Shown: in pieces, positions 44,214 through 54,289 of the stretch
Position numbering within the stretch: position 1 is the stretch's first letter
How the letters are laid out: every line of letters starts with the position of its first letter
From: Desulfosporosinus sp. HMP52
GTDB lineage: Bacteria; Bacillota; Desulfitobacteriia; Desulfitobacteriales; Desulfitobacteriaceae
Direction: 5' to 3'
NCBI RefSeq assembly: GCF_000765145.1
Contig: NZ_JMGA01000020.1
Coordinates: forward strand, 62,001-126,000
DNA: 64,000 nt
Position numbers and translations under genes: made by a program
The notes under the pieces: generated by a model
The model's database searches: none
The model's input: the letters and a program-made list of their open reading frames with translations, nothing else
Told to the model about the DNA's origin: nothing

Positions 44214-45380
44214 TTGTGGAAACTCTTAAAAAACGCTAAGCTTTATTGTCCTAACGTTTCTGCGGAAACTGATGTCTTAATTGTAGGGACTAGTATTGCT
44301 GCAATCGGAAAAGATCTAACCCTTCCTGATTTTGTAGATGGAAAAGTGATCGACCTTCAAGGAAAAGCATTAGTGCCAGGTTTTATCGATGCCCATGTAC
44401 ATATATGCGGAGGAGGAGGAGAAGCGGGGCCGGCCTCCCGTACTCCTGCACTCCAGCTTTCGCAGCTTACCCGTGCGGGAACTACTACAGTCGTAGGTTG
44501 TCTGGGTACTGATTCCATATCACGATCTATGGCTGAACTGTTAGTTAAGGCGAATGCCCTTCAGGAAGAAGGGTTAAGCACCTATATCTATAGTGGGGCT
44601 TATCATGTGCCTATGAGAACTTTATTGCCAAGCCTGGAACAAGATTTGGTATTAATTGCCAAGGTTATAGGAGCCGGAGAAATCGCAATTTCGGATCATC
44701 GCTCAGCTCAACCTCAAATCAGCCAACTCCAACATTTAGCTGCTGAGGCCCGAGTGGGTGGCATGCTGGGTGGCAAGGCTGGAGTTGTACATATACATCT
44801 GGGAGAGGGAAAGCAAGGCTTAAAGCCAATATGGACGATACTGGAGCATACAGATATTCCTATCATTCAATTTGTTCCAACTCATATTAATAGAACCCGC
44901 ACTTTATTAGATCAAGGGATTCAATTTCTCTTAGCGGGAGGAAATATTGATCTTACGGCAGGCTGCGACGATTTTTCAACTGACCTCCGAGTGCCTGCGG
45001 TTTTAAGAATGCTGCATGAGCGCTATTTGCTCAATGATCGAGTCACTGTAACATCCGACGGTAATGGAAGTATGCCTCGTTATAACGACGCAGGAGCGCT
45101 TATTGGCATGGGAGTAGGATCAGTAGAAGTACTATGGCGGGATATTAGGACGGCGGTTTTAGAAGGCCTTCCTTTAGATGTCGCCTTAAGAACAATTACA
45201 GCAAATGTAGCAAATACACTTTGTCTAAAGAATAAAGGGATGATTCGCGTTGGCTATGATGCTGACCTAGTAGTTTTAAATAATGACCTTGAGGTTGAAG
45301 CTGTCTGGGCCCTTGGAAAGTGCATGGTGTTCGACAAACAACCCCAAGTATGGGGAACTTACGAACAAAGCAATTTATAA
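44214..45380 (+). CDS. iadA: Isoaspartyl dipeptidase
   Basis: 388 residues of the amidohydrolase superfamily. VPGFIDAHVHICGGGGEAGPASRTP holds the first metal histidines and the IadA-type glycine run, and VTSDGNGSMPRYN the last metal Asp. It cleaves beta-aspartyl dipeptides from damaged proteins. TTG at 44214 follows GGGAGGGGG; upstream in-frame starts lie before that site. It is divergent from spoVB. Confidence 0.92.
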   Translation: MWKLLKNAKLYCPNVSAETDVLIVGTSIAAIGKDLTLPDFVDGKVIDLQGKALVPGFIDAHVHICGGGGEAGPASRTPALQLSQLTRAGTTTVVGCLGTDSISRSMAELLVKANALQEEGLSTYIYSGAYHVPMRTLLPSLEQDLVLIAKVIGAGEIAISDHRSAQPQISQLQHLAAEARVGGMLGGKAGVVHIHLGEGKQGLKPIWTILEHTDIPIIQFVPTHINRTRTLLDQGIQFLLAGGNIDLTAGCDDFSTDLRVPAVLRMLHERYLLNDRVTVTSDGNGSMPRYNDAGALIGMGVGSVEVLWRDIRTAVLEGLPLDVALRTITANVANTLCLKNKGMIRVGYDADLVVLNNDLEVEAVWALGKCMVFDKQPQVWGTYEQSNL

Positions 45381-45474
45381 TAACTAACATGAGAATACTT
45401 GCTCCACTCTAATCAATAGATTAGTACTAATCTGGGATCTGAGACATTATAAACTCCGGTTATCTGTTGCGAGT

Positions 45475-45494
45475 AAAAGGCTGTGACCTTTTTC
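45475..45494 (+). terminator. Short hairpin before the EF-G-like gene
   Basis: AAAAGG-ctgtga-CCTTTTT, a short stem with T run, about 95 bases after iadA. Confidence 0.45.
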
Positions 45495-45522
45495 TTAAAT
45501 AACAAATCAAGGAGGAATCGTC

Positions 45523-47541
45523 TTGAAAACCTATGACACTAAACAACTTCGCAATGTTTGTCTAGTTGGGCACGGCGGAGCAGGAAAGACTTCCCTGGCG
45601 GAAACCTTTCTCTTTAATTCAGGTGCGATCAATCGTATTGGCAAAGTTTCTGAAGGAAACACAATCTCAGATTATCTGCCCGAAGAAGTAAAACACAAGG
45701 TGTCAATAAGTACGAGTCTTATTCCATTTGAGTGGCAAGGTGTTAAAGTAAATGTCCTTGATAGTCCAGGTTATTTAGATTTTTTAGGTGAAGTAAAGAG
45801 TGCCTTGCGCGTGGTGGAATGTGGAGTGCTGGTGCTTTGCGGAACAGCTGGGCTTGAAGTTCAAGCTGAAATAGCTTGGGGTCTGATGGAAGAACAAAAA
45901 TTACCTAGGATTATTGTTATTAATAAACTAGATCGTAAGAATGCTAATTACCACAAGGTCTTGGAACAACTCAAAGACGCTTATCCTCAGGCCCGACTTG
46001 TTCCTGTTCAAATTCCCCTAGGGCAAGAATCCGGTTTTACGGGACTCATAGACATTCTGGATAACAAAGTCTATGAATATGACTTGGACGGCAGTGGGAA
46101 GTGCTCAATTAAAGAAGTTCCGGATGAGTACAGGGAGGAAGTTGATCTTCTAAGAGAGCAATTGACAGAAGTAGTTGCAGAAGCAGACGATGAACTACTA
46201 ATGAAATATCTGGAAGGAGAGGGGTTGACCGAGGCAGACTTACAGAATGCTTTGCAGCTAGGGTTAAAACAAAACCTTGTGATTCCCGTGCTCTGCGGTT
46301 CTGTGAGCAGGAATATTGGGATTTCAAAGCTTATGGACTTCCTGGCAAAATACGCTCCAGCACCTGAAGTAGTCTCGGAAACATCAGCCCTTGTTTTTAA
46401 AACCTTAACGGATCCGTATGTTGGGAAGATGTCTTACTTCCGTGTTTATGGGGGGAAAATCAAAGCCGAGTCCTTAGTCTATAATTCAAGTCGTGATGTA
46501 GAAGAAAAAATTGGACAGCCGTTCTATCTTAGAGGTAAAACCCAAGAGCCTATCGGGTCCGTGTGTGCCGGAGACATTGCAGTTATCGCAAAGTTGCAAG
46601 AGGTAAAAACTGGAGATACCTTATGTGGAAAAGAACACCCTCTAAGGCTTGAAGGGATTGATTTTCCCATTCCTACTCTGTCGGTAGCTATCCAACCCAA
46701 AACTAAAGGGGACGAGGATAAGCTTAGCAGTGCATTATCACGCTTGCTTGAAGAAGATCCGACGATAATAAAAACTAAAAACACAGAAACAAAAGAGTTG
46801 ATTTTGACAGGGTTAGGAGAGATGCAAATTGATATTCTCCAAGAAAAACTTGCCAGGAAGTTTGGAGTAGAGGTTGCGTTAAAAGTCCCCCGAGTTCCCT
46901 ATCGTGAAACGATTCGTAAAGCAGTTAAAGTTGAAGGAAAGCATAAAAAGCAAACGGGTGGGCATGGTCAATATGGTCATGTATGGATTAACTTAGAGCC
47001 ATTAGAAGGAAATGACTTTGAATTTACAGAGTCGATTTTTGGCGGCGCAGTTCCCAAACAATATATTCCGGCGGTAGAAAAAGGAATTAGAGAAGCAATG
47101 GCCGAAGGGGCAATGGTAGGATATCCTGTAACTGACATCAAGGTTACCCTTTGTGATGGCTCATATCATGCTGTAGATTCTTCGGAAATGGCCTTTAAGC
47201 TCGCGGCGATTATGGCTTTCCGTAAAGGTGTAGAGCAAGCCAAACCCACCTTGCTAGAGCCGGTTGTTGAAATTGAAGTGCGCGTTCCTGAAGCTTTCAT
47301 GGGAGATGTAATTGCTGACCTAAATGGGAAGAGAGGGCGAGTGTTAGGAATGGATAGCAGTGGAAAAACACCTTCTATTCGAGCTCATGTACCGCAGGCT
47401 GAAATGATGCGCTATGCCATAGATTTAAGAAGTTTAACTCAAGGAAAGGGTTCATTCACCATGAGCTTTCTTAGATATGAAGAAGTCCCCAGCAAGATAA
47501 GCGAGGCATTAGTCAATCAATTAAAAACCGCCAACAATTAA
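45523..47541 (+). CDS. Elongation factor G-like translational GTPase
   Basis: 672 residues with all five EF-G domains. G1 is GHGGAGKTS (17-25) and G4 is NKLD (134-137). The switch I RGITI is replaced by HKVSI, and the catalytic-loop DTPGH reads DSPGY (80-84), so the catalytic His is Tyr. The same change is known in the EF-G-2 type, for example of Thermus thermophilus. It is therefore a paralogue, not the main FusA, and there are no rpsL, rpsG or tuf genes next to it. TTG start after GGAGG. Confidence 0.85.
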   Translation: MKTYDTKQLRNVCLVGHGGAGKTSLAETFLFNSGAINRIGKVSEGNTISDYLPEEVKHKVSISTSLIPFEWQGVKVNVLDSPGYLDFLGEVKSALRVVECGVLVLCGTAGLEVQAEIAWGLMEEQKLPRIIVINKLDRKNANYHKVLEQLKDAYPQARLVPVQIPLGQESGFTGLIDILDNKVYEYDLDGSGKCSIKEVPDEYREEVDLLREQLTEVVAEADDELLMKYLEGEGLTEADLQNALQLGLKQNLVIPVLCGSVSRNIGISKLMDFLAKYAPAPEVVSETSALVFKTLTDPYVGKMSYFRVYGGKIKAESLVYNSSRDVEEKIGQPFYLRGKTQEPIGSVCAGDIAVIAKLQEVKTGDTLCGKEHPLRLEGIDFPIPTLSVAIQPKTKGDEDKLSSALSRLLEEDPTIIKTKNTETKELILTGLGEMQIDILQEKLARKFGVEVALKVPRVPYRETIRKAVKVEGKHKKQTGGHGQYGHVWINLEPLEGNDFEFTESIFGGAVPKQYIPAVEKGIREAMAEGAMVGYPVTDIKVTLCDGSYHAVDSSEMAFKLAAIMAFRKGVEQAKPTLLEPVVEIEVRVPEAFMGDVIADLNGKRGRVLGMDSSGKTPSIRAHVPQAEMMRYAIDLRSLTQGKGSFTMSFLRYEEVPSKISEALVNQLKTANN

Positions 47542-47550
47542 TAGAAAGAT

Positions 47551-47590
47551 ACAATAGGGCTGGAAATTAAAGTTCCAGCCCTATTGTTGT
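47551..47590 (+). terminator. Terminator after the EF-G-like gene
   Basis: ACAATAGGGCTGGAA and its exact complement around a five-base loop, then TGTG; 10 bases after the stop. Confidence 0.85.
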
Positions 47591-47721
47591 GTGGAAATAG
47601 AAGTTCCTCTTTTTATGAAATGTATTAGATACTCGTTTTTATAAAGATTTTGGACAGGAAATAATCTTTTAGCTAGAGAACTGAATACAAATATAGGAAG
47701 CAGTTCCATCATGATGATGGA

Positions 47722-47750
47722 TTGAAGTTATTTTAGAAGAATGATAAAAT
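47722..47750 (+). promoter_or_regulatory. Sigma-A promoter of the TetR gene
   Basis: TTGAAG, 17 bases, TAAAAT; ends five bases before the palindromic operator. Confidence 0.65.
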
Positions 47751-47754
47751 ACAC

Positions 47755-47774
47755 ATGTTAGTAAGAACTAACAT
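47755..47774 (+). promoter_or_regulatory. Palindromic operator, probable TetR autoregulation site
   Basis: ATGTTAGT-aaga-ACTAACAT is a perfect 8+8 palindrome. It covers the expected transcription start of the TetR gene, so binding would block its own promoter and that of the activase if they are one transcript. Confidence 0.7.
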
Positions 47775-47799
47775 TATACTACATTGATTGGAGGACACT

Positions 47800-48375
47800 A
47801 TGTGTACTACTGAAGATAAAATAATTGATGCTGCAATTGTCCTCTTCTCACAAAAAGGCTATACTGCTGTAACCACTAAAGAAATTGCCAAAGAAGCAGG
47901 CGTTAGTGAAATGACCCTCTTTAGACACTTCGAAAACAAGCATAATTTATTTGAAAGAGCATTTGATAGATTTGTTTTTACCCCGAAATTTATTGCTCTT
48001 TTTGAAAACCTAGAATGGAATTTAGAACGAGACCTATTCAATATATGTTCTTCCTACCAAGATGTATTAAAGAAAAACCAAAAAATCATCTTGATGCACT
48101 TAAAGAATGATGAATTTAATCCTCAATTTGAAAAAATGTTATTGAAGTTTCCAAGTGAGTTTAAGAATCTATTGCGCAGTTATTTCGAAGAAATGCGGAA
48201 TAGAGGTGTCATAGTTGAGAACCCGGAAACCTTAGCCGTTAGCTTTTTAGCAACTAACTTTGGCTTATTTTTCACATCATTAGTAATGAGCAAGCTTACA
48301 TTTAACACGGATCTTCAGACATGCATTTCAAATTATGTTAAAATATTTACAAAGGGCATAAGCCTTCAAAAGTAA
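47800..48375 (+). CDS. TetR/AcrR family transcriptional regulator
   Basis: 191 residues. The HTH (about 10-55) reads AAIVLFSQKGYTAVTTKEIAKEAGVSEMTLFRHFENK. The ligand domain is not specific enough to name a compound. ATG at 47800 follows TTGGAGGA. A perfect palindrome lies over its promoter. The large activase gene starts 57 bases after its stop on the same strand, so it probably controls that gene. Confidence 0.9.
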   Translation: MCTTEDKIIDAAIVLFSQKGYTAVTTKEIAKEAGVSEMTLFRHFENKHNLFERAFDRFVFTPKFIALFENLEWNLERDLFNICSSYQDVLKKNQKIILMHLKNDEFNPQFEKMLLKFPSEFKNLLRSYFEEMRNRGVIVENPETLAVSFLATNFGLFFTSLVMSKLTFNTDLQTCISNYVKIFTKGISLQK

Positions 48376-48432
48376 TGAGGTCGCACGCACACTATTAACT
48401 AGAATGTTCACCATAAATTGTGGAGGAAGAGA

Positions 48433-51400
48433 ATGAGTAAAGTTTTGAATATTGGTTTGGATGTTGGCTCTACAACTGTTAAGATAGTTGTTTTAGATAA
48501 TCATAAAAACATTCTTTATAAGAGATATTTACGGCATTTTTCCAATATCCGAAACACAGTTATAACCGTACTGGAAGATGCAAAAAGTGTTGTAAATGGA
48601 CATTTACTAACCCTAATGGTCACAGGATCAGGCGGGTATAATATTTCTCAAAAACTAGAAAAGCCCTTTATCCAGGAAGTAATTGCCTGTACGAATGCAA
48701 TCAAAGTTGTAATTCCAAACACGGACACAGCTATTGAACTTGGCGGTGAGGATGCCAAGATAACCTTTTTGGGAGATTCTATCGAGCAAAGGATGAATGG
48801 CACCTGTGCTGGAGGTACTGGGGCTTTTATTGATCAGATGGCATCTTTATTACAGACTGATGCACCCGGATTGAATGAACTTGCCAAAAACTATCATCAC
48901 ATTTATCCAATTGCTTCCAGGTGTGGTGTGTTTGCCAAGACAGACATACAGCCTTTACTAAATGAAGGAGCCGCCAAGGAGGACATTGCTGTTTCTGTTC
49001 TTCAAGCTGTTGTAAACCAAACCATAAGCGGACTTGCCCAGGGACGCCCCATTAGTGGAAATGTCGCCCTATTAGGTGGGCCTTTGCACTTTATGTCAGA
49101 GCTAAGAAATCGCTTTATTGACACCCTTAAACTAGAAGGAAATAATGTTATATTGCCGGATAATTCCCAGTTTTTTGTGGCCATAGGTGCAGCATTATCA
49201 TCGAGTGAAATGGTGCCTTTCACCGTTAATAGTTTGTTTAGCAGAGTACCTGAAATACTTAAAATCGACAATTCCGAAAACCAGGAATTAGACATTCTAT
49301 TTGCGACTAAGGAAGAGTATGATGCTTTCAAGAAGAGGCATGATGAGCATAAGGTACCAAGAGTGGCTATAGACAGTTATCATGGATCTGCTTATCTGGG
49401 TATTGATGCGGGCTCAACAACTACTAAGCTTGCCCTTATCGATGAAGAAGGAAGCTTATTATATTCCTATTACGGAAGTAATATGGGTAAACCCTTAGAG
49501 TCTACCATAGAGGCTTTGAAAGGCTTATACACTAAACTACACAGTGGTGTAAAAATCCTAAACTCCGCTGTTACTGGCTATGGGGAACATCTTATTAAAG
49601 CAGCTCTCGGAGTGGATATCGGAGAGATCGAAACAGTCGCCCATTACACAGCAGCAAACTTTTTTCAACCGGGAGTAGAGTTTGTTCTTGACATTGGTGG
49701 ACAGGATATGAAGAGTTTGGTTATCCGAGAGGGAGTCATTGAGTCAATTACCTTGAATGAAGCGTGCTCTTCAGGCTGTGGTTCGTTTGTAGAAACATTT
49801 GCAAACTCCTTGAATATGGACGTTAAGGAATTTGCTCAATTAAGTGAGAAATCCAGGCATCCGGTGGATCTTGGAACACGTTGTACAGTTTTCATGAACT
49901 CTAAAGTAAAGCAAGCGCAAAAGGAAGGTGCTGAAATTAGTGATATTTCTGCAGGAATATCCATTTCAGTCATCAAGAATGCCTTATTTAAAGTTATCCG
50001 GTTGCGAAGTGTAGAAGAAATGGGGCAGAAAATTGTTGTCCAGGGAGGAACATTCTATAACGACGCTGTCCTCAGGGCCCTTGAAATAATTGCTAAAAGG
50101 GAAGTTGTCAGACCGGATATTGCTGGGATTATGGGAGCCTTTGGGGCCGCTTTAATCGCTAGAGATCAACATGAGCTTGGCTGTCAAACGACTCTGGTTC
50201 AGGGGCATGACTTGTTGAACTTCACGACAAAGACCACAATGAAACGTTGCGGATTATGTGGAAACAACTGCTTGATAAGCATCAAACACTTTTCTGGTGG
50301 AAATGAATATATATCAGGAAATCGCTGCGAAAGAGGATTGGGAAAAGACCTTAGCAAAAGTGATATTCCTAATCTTTACGAGTACAAATACCAAAGAATT
50401 TTTAAATATAAACCTTTAACCAATGAAGAAGCAACGAGGGGAACTATTGGAATTCCCAGAGTTTTAAACATTTATGAGGATTATCCATTTTGGTTCACCT
50501 TTTTCACAGAATTAGGGTATCGTGTTCTCCTTTCTGGTCGGTCTTCCAATAAGATTTATGAAATGGGGATGGATACCATTCCTTCTGATTCTGCTTGTTA
50601 CCCAGCTAAGATTGCCCATGGCCATATAATAGATTTAATTAAAAAAGGGATTAATAAGATATTCTATCCTTGTATCCCTTATGCTCGAAAGGAAGATCCA
50701 GAGGCAGACAATCACTATAATTGTCCGATAGTTACCTCTTATCCGGAAACTATTAATGCTAATATGGACAGTCTGAGAGAGCAACAGGTGACCTTTTATC
50801 ATCCTTTCTTACCATTAGATATGCCCAGCAGAATGCTAAAACGACTCTCTGTAGAATTAGAACCTGAGGGAATACCCAAGTCCGAATTTACTCGAGCTCT
50901 TAATAAAGCCTATGCAGAATTAGATCGATACAAAGAGGATGTCAGGTTAAAAGGTGAAGAAACTATAAATTATATTCGGGAAAACAAGATCAAAGGGATT
51001 GTTCTCGTTGGCAGACCTTATCACATTGATCCTGAAATAAATCACGGCATACCCGAGATGATAAGTTCTTATGGTTTTGCAGTTCTATCTGAAGATTCAA
51101 TTCAACACTTGGGTAACGTTGAAAGGCCATTACGGGTTGTTGATCAGTGGGTCTATCATTCCAGAGAATATAATGCAGCAAGTTATGTAGCTCAGCAAAA
51201 AGATTTAGAATTAATTCAGCTAAACTCATTCGGTTGTGGACTAGATGCCGTGACGACAGATCAGATAAAAGAAATTCTTGAAGCCTACGGAAAAATTTAT
51301 ACAGTCCTCAAAATTGATGAGATTAATAATCTGGGAGCAGCGAGGATTCGTTTGCGCTCGTTAATCGCGGCAATTAAAGAACGTGATAAAAGGAAATTCA

Positions 51401-52779
51401 TTCCTAAAAAACTTCATCAATATCCTAAGAGAGCTGTCTTTACAAAAGAGATGAAAAAGACACACACTATTTTAGCCCCCCAAATGTCGCCTATTCATTT
51501 TCAATTCTTTAAGACGGCCTTTGAAGATTCTGGGTATAGCATAGAGTTTTTGCCCTCTGTCGATAAATCAGCAGTTGATGAAGGCTTAAGGTATGTTCAT
51601 AATGACGCTTGTTACCCAGCCATTATTGTAGTAGGTCAGTTAATGAAGGCCTTAAAATCCGGAGACTATGATATAAACAACACTTCGGTGATCATGACTC
51701 AAACGGGTGGAGGCTGTCGAGCTACAAACTATATTTCCTTTATCCGAAAAGCCTTAAAAGATGCGAACATGGAACATGTCCCAGTCATAGCCTTGAATAC
51801 AGGAAATTCATCCGGCCTAGAAACGAATCCGGGGTTCAAATTTACTATTCCAATGTTTAATAGGATTATGCGAGGACTAGTTTACGGAGATTTATTGATG
51901 AGGGTATTATATAGGGTGCGTCCTTATGAAAAATTTCCGGGCTCTGCAAATCTCTTGTATGACTATTGGGTTAAGCGGTGTCAAGAATCTCTAAAAAATG
52001 GAAATAGCAAAGAACACTCCGAGAACATCCGTCAAATTGTGGCAGATTTTGATGGTTTAGAACTATATGAGGACCTGGTCAAGCCGAAGGTTGGTGTTGT
52101 AGGTGAAATATTGGTTAAGTTTCACCCGACAGCCAATAACAATATTATAGAATTGTTGGAAGCTGAAGGAGCTGAGGCTGTAGTTCCCGACTTAACGGAC
52201 TTTCTATTATATGGTGCCTTTGATAACCGAATAAAATATCAGCAATTATCGGGCAGCTTTTGGCAGATGGTTTCAGGTTATTTTTCGGTGAATCGAATTG
52301 AATCTTATCGAAAAGTTATGAAGAAGGCGCTTAAAGCCAGCAAACGTTTTGAACCTCCAAAGCCAATCGAAGAAATTGCTAAGTACGCTGAAAAACACCT
52401 TTCGTTAGCCAATCAGTGTGGTGAAGGATGGTTCCTGACAGGAGAGATGGTTGAATTGATTCGCAGTGGGGTAAACAATATCGTTTGTTTACAACCCTTT
52501 GCTTGCTTGCCCAATCATATTACCGGCAAAGGCATGATCAGAGAAATTAGACGCTCCTACCCGAAGGCCAACATTGCGGCCATTGATTATGACCCGGGAG
52601 CAAGTGAAGTCAATCAACTTAATCGAATTAAACTTATGCTCGCAGTGGCTACGGAAAATATAAAAAAAGCAGCTCTCGAAGAGCCCCCCTCAGCCTTAGA
52701 AATAGAGAAAAATTTACTCGAACCTAAGCTCTCTATTTTAAGTGGAGAATCAAACTTAATTGAGTGTAAACTAGACTAA
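48433..52779 (+). CDS. Giant acyl-CoA dehydratase activase-type protein (two BcrAD/BadFG domains, DUF2229, HgdB-like region)
   Basis: 1448 residues. Two ASKHA ATPase domains (about 4-270 and 320-590) each keep a Cys pair of the HgdC type: TCAGGTG with SRCGVF, then ACSSGCG with TRCTVF. A Cys-rich CGLCGNNC...NRCERG segment near 606-640 begins the DUF2229 region, and an HgdB-like part (about 1010-1400) has [14 protein letters not shown] and PFACLP. Such fusions are thought to drive ATP-dependent low-potential electron transfer through iron-sulfur clusters. The substrate is unknown. ATG after GTGGAGGAAGA. It follows a TetR gene and ends in a strong terminator. Confidence 0.88.
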   Translation: MSKVLNIGLDVGSTTVKIVVLDNHKNILYKRYLRHFSNIRNTVITVLEDAKSVVNGHLLTLMVTGSGGYNISQKLEKPFIQEVIACTNAIKVVIPNTDTAIELGGEDAKITFLGDSIEQRMNGTCAGGTGAFIDQMASLLQTDAPGLNELAKNYHHIYPIASRCGVFAKTDIQPLLNEGAAKEDIAVSVLQAVVNQTISGLAQGRPISGNVALLGGPLHFMSELRNRFIDTLKLEGNNVILPDNSQFFVAIGAALSSSEMVPFTVNSLFSRVPEILKIDNSENQELDILFATKEEYDAFKKRHDEHKVPRVAIDSYHGSAYLGIDAGSTTTKLALIDEEGSLLYSYYGSNMGKPLESTIEALKGLYTKLHSGVKILNSAVTGYGEHLIKAALGVDIGEIETVAHYTAANFFQPGVEFVLDIGGQDMKSLVIREGVIESITLNEACSSGCGSFVETFANSLNMDVKEFAQLSEKSRHPVDLGTRCTVFMNSKVKQAQKEGAEISDISAGISISVIKNALFKVIRLRSVEEMGQKIVVQGGTFYNDAVLRALEIIAKREVVRPDIAGIMGAFGAALIARDQHELGCQTTLVQGHDLLNFTTKTTMKRCGLCGNNCLISIKHFSGGNEYISGNRCERGLGKDLSKSDIPNLYEYKYQRIFKYKPLTNEEATRGTIGIPRVLNIYEDYPFWFTFFTELGYRVLLSGRSSNKIYEMGMDTIPSDSACYPAKIAHGHIIDLIKKGINKIFYPCIPYARKEDPEADNHYNCPIVTSYPETINANMDSLREQQVTFYHPFLPLDMPSRMLKRLSVELEPEGIPKSEFTRALNKAYAELDRYKEDVRLKGEETINYIRENKIKGIVLVGRPYHIDPEINHGIPEMISSYGFAVLSEDSIQHLGNVERPLRVVDQWVYHSREYNAASYVAQQKDLELIQLNSFGCGLDAVTTDQIKEILEAYGKIYTVLKIDEINNLGAARIRLRSLIAAIKERDKRKFIPKKLHQYPKRAVFTKEMKKTHTILAPQMSPIHFQFFKTAFEDSGYSIEFLPSVDKSAVDEGLRYVHNDACYPAIIVVGQLMKALKSGDYDINNTSVIMTQTGGGCRATNYISFIRKALKDANMEHVPVIALNTGNSSGLETNPGFKFTIPMFNRIMRGLVYGDLLMRVLYRVRPYEKFPGSANLLYDYWVKRCQESLKNGNSKEHSENIRQIVADFDGLELYEDLVKPKVGVVGEILVKFHPTANNNIIELLEAEGAEAVVPDLTDFLLYGAFDNRIKYQQLSGSFWQMVSGYFSVNRIESYRKVMKKALKASKRFEPPKPIEEIAKYAEKHLSLANQCGEGWFLTGEMVELIRSGVNNIVCLQPFACLPNHITGKGMIREIRRSYPKANIAAIDYDPGASEVNQLNRIKLMLAVATENIKKAALEEPPSALEIEKNLLEPKLSILSGESNLIECKLD

Positions 52780-52792
52780 AATAAATAAATGT

Positions 52793-52828
52793 AAAGCTCA
52801 GCCTAATTATTTTTAGGTTGAGCTTTTT
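52793..52828 (+). terminator. Terminator after the activase gene
   Basis: AAGCTCAGCCTAA and TTAGGTTGAGCTT pair with one G-T, followed by TTTGA. Confidence 0.85.
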
Positions 52829-52870
52829 GACCCGATATTTACAAAATTTGTGTTAAATGGTTTAGACTGA

Positions 52871-52893
52871 TAGCCCGGGTTAAACCCAGGCTA
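52871..52893. terminator. Hairpin between the activase and the small peptide gene
   Basis: TAGCCCGGGTT-ta-AACCCAGGCTA, about 11 pairs with one mismatch. It lies 20 bases after the minus-strand peptide gene and could end its transcript; the T run is lacking. Confidence 0.4.
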
Positions 52894-52912
52894 TACTTTG
52901 TGGCTAAGCTAC

Positions 52913-52993
52913 TTAGAGTTTTTTGATTATTACCAATAATAGAGCGATTATTATTAATAAAGCTACTAAAACACCTAAGAATCCTAAAAGCAT
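52913..52993 (-). CDS. 26-residue hydrophobic peptide
   Basis: The ORF encodes a single membrane helix: MLLGFLGVLVALL, then more Leu, Ile and Val, ending VIIKKL. ATG is preceded by GAGGGGGTG at seven bases, a strong ribosome site that is rarely there by chance, and the frame has no polar residue until the KK end. It resembles in size small membrane peptides such as KdpF or short sporulation peptides, but it matches none that I know. There are no rarer codons. Its own promoter is not obvious. Confidence 0.6.
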   Translation of the reverse strand: MLLGFLGVLVALLIIIALLLVIIKKL

Positions 52994-53115
52994 TCAGTTC
53001 ACCCCCTCATTTAGAGTCGCATAAGAATGAGAGGTTTGTATATTCTATTCAGCATGTCCTGGGATGTGTCAGTTCAACTGGGATCCAATTGAACATTGAC
53101 ATGTGTGATGGCAAT

Positions 53116-53154
53116 TAAAAAACACCGCAATCACTTGCGGTGTCAATCTTTTTT
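53116..53154 (-). terminator. Terminator of tRNA-Trp
   Basis: ACACCGCAA-tcac-TTGCGGTGT with A and T runs on both sides; lies just after the tRNA on the minus strand. Confidence 0.85.
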
Positions 53155-53158
53155 TTTG

Positions 53159-53232
53159 TGGCAGGGGATGAGAGAGTCGAACTCCCACTGACGGTTTTGG
53201 AGACCGCTGTTCTACCATTAAACTAATCCCCT
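53159..53232 (-). tRNA. tRNA-Trp (anticodon CCA), CCA end encoded
   Basis: On the minus strand the acceptor AGGGGAT pairs with ATCCCCT, the D arm holds AGTTTAATGGTAGAAC and the anticodon loop is CTCCAAA with CCA at 34-36. The T arm contains GAGTTCGACTC. The discriminator base is G and CCA is encoded. A perfect sigma-A promoter precedes it and a terminator follows. Confidence 0.95.
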
Positions 53233-53253
53233 ATATTTTTTGCAACGAAATGA

Positions 53254-53282
53254 ATTATATCGGAAAAAGTTAAAAGTGTCAA
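53254..53282 (-). promoter_or_regulatory. Consensus sigma-A promoter of tRNA-Trp
   Basis: On the minus strand TTGACA and TATAAT are exactly 17 bases apart, both perfect. The start of transcription would be about 15 bases before the tRNA. Confidence 0.85.
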
Positions 53283-53414
53283 TACGTTTCGGATTTTTTT
53301 CAAGATATATTAATTAAATATAGAACAAGTAGGCAGGATTTTTGAAGAAAAACAAGAATAGGCATACTATAATATATTTTACGAAAGCAAATACAATTTG
53401 AGGGAGGGATGTAC

Positions 53415-54242
53415 TTGAGGTCCGATTTACACATTCATACTCATGAGTCTGATGGCTTGCTTTCAGTAGAAGAGGTCATTAGCCTTGCTCATGCTAATAA
53501 TGTTCAAACTATAGCAATTACGGACCATGAAAGCACGCAAGCCGTCAGCAAGGCTGAGAAACTTGCTGAAGAATTAAATATCAAAATCATCCCTGGAGTA
53601 GAATTATTAACAAGCTACAGAGGTCATGAGGTTCACCTTCTGGGGTATTTTAATAATGTTAATCATCCACTTCTCCAAGGGCGTTTAAAAGAGATCCGAG
53701 CACAGCGCACTAGTTTAGCCCATGATATGGTTGATTGTTTAGTTAGCAATGGAATATCCCTAAAATGGCAAGATGTTGAGAAAGAAGTCGGTGCCGATGG
53801 TGCCGTTACAAAAGGACATATCATGAGAGCTATGTATCACCAGGAAGATGGCAACTCTTCTAAGAACTGGCGAGAGATAGCAGCACACTTTCGTCCGGGA
53901 GGAGTAGCGCATTTACCCTATTTAAACCATGCTTTCGAGGATGCTGTAGATTTAATATTCTCTTGTGGAGGACTACCCGTTATAGCCCATCCAGGACTAC
54001 TCTGGGATCCCCAAATAGTGTTTTCGTTATTGGCCTATCGCCCAATAGGACTTGAAGTATATTATGGATATTGGGAAAGACAAACGGTGCTGATTCAATA
54101 TTACACGGAGGTTGCTGAAAAAAATGCAATCATAGCAACCGGTGGAAGTGATTATCATGGACCTTCAGGGTATGTACAATTAGGACAAATAGATATACCC
54201 TATGAAAATATCCTTAAACTAAGAGATTACTTAACAATTTAA
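53415..54242 (+). CDS. PHP domain phosphoesterase
   Basis: 275 residues. The metal motifs DLHIHTHESDG, ITDHES and GVELLTSYRGHEVHLLGYF are seen, with HP in VIAHPGLL and a late GGSDYHGP. This matches the YciV/RNase AM-type PHP proteins that act on 3',5'-nucleotide phosphates or 5' RNA ends. TTG at 53415 follows GGGAGGG by seven bases; the ATG at 53409 touches that site. It may share a transcript with the K+ channel gene 47 bases on. Confidence 0.85.
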   Translation: MRSDLHIHTHESDGLLSVEEVISLAHANNVQTIAITDHESTQAVSKAEKLAEELNIKIIPGVELLTSYRGHEVHLLGYFNNVNHPLLQGRLKEIRAQRTSLAHDMVDCLVSNGISLKWQDVEKEVGADGAVTKGHIMRAMYHQEDGNSSKNWREIAAHFRPGGVAHLPYLNHAFEDAVDLIFSCGGLPVIAHPGLLWDPQIVFSLLAYRPIGLEVYYGYWERQTVLIQYYTEVAEKNAIIATGGSDYHGPSGYVQLGQIDIPYENILKLRDYLTI

Positions 54243-54289
54243 GACTAATAGAATATGTAATGCTTGACTTAACAGAAGAGGTGCAAATC

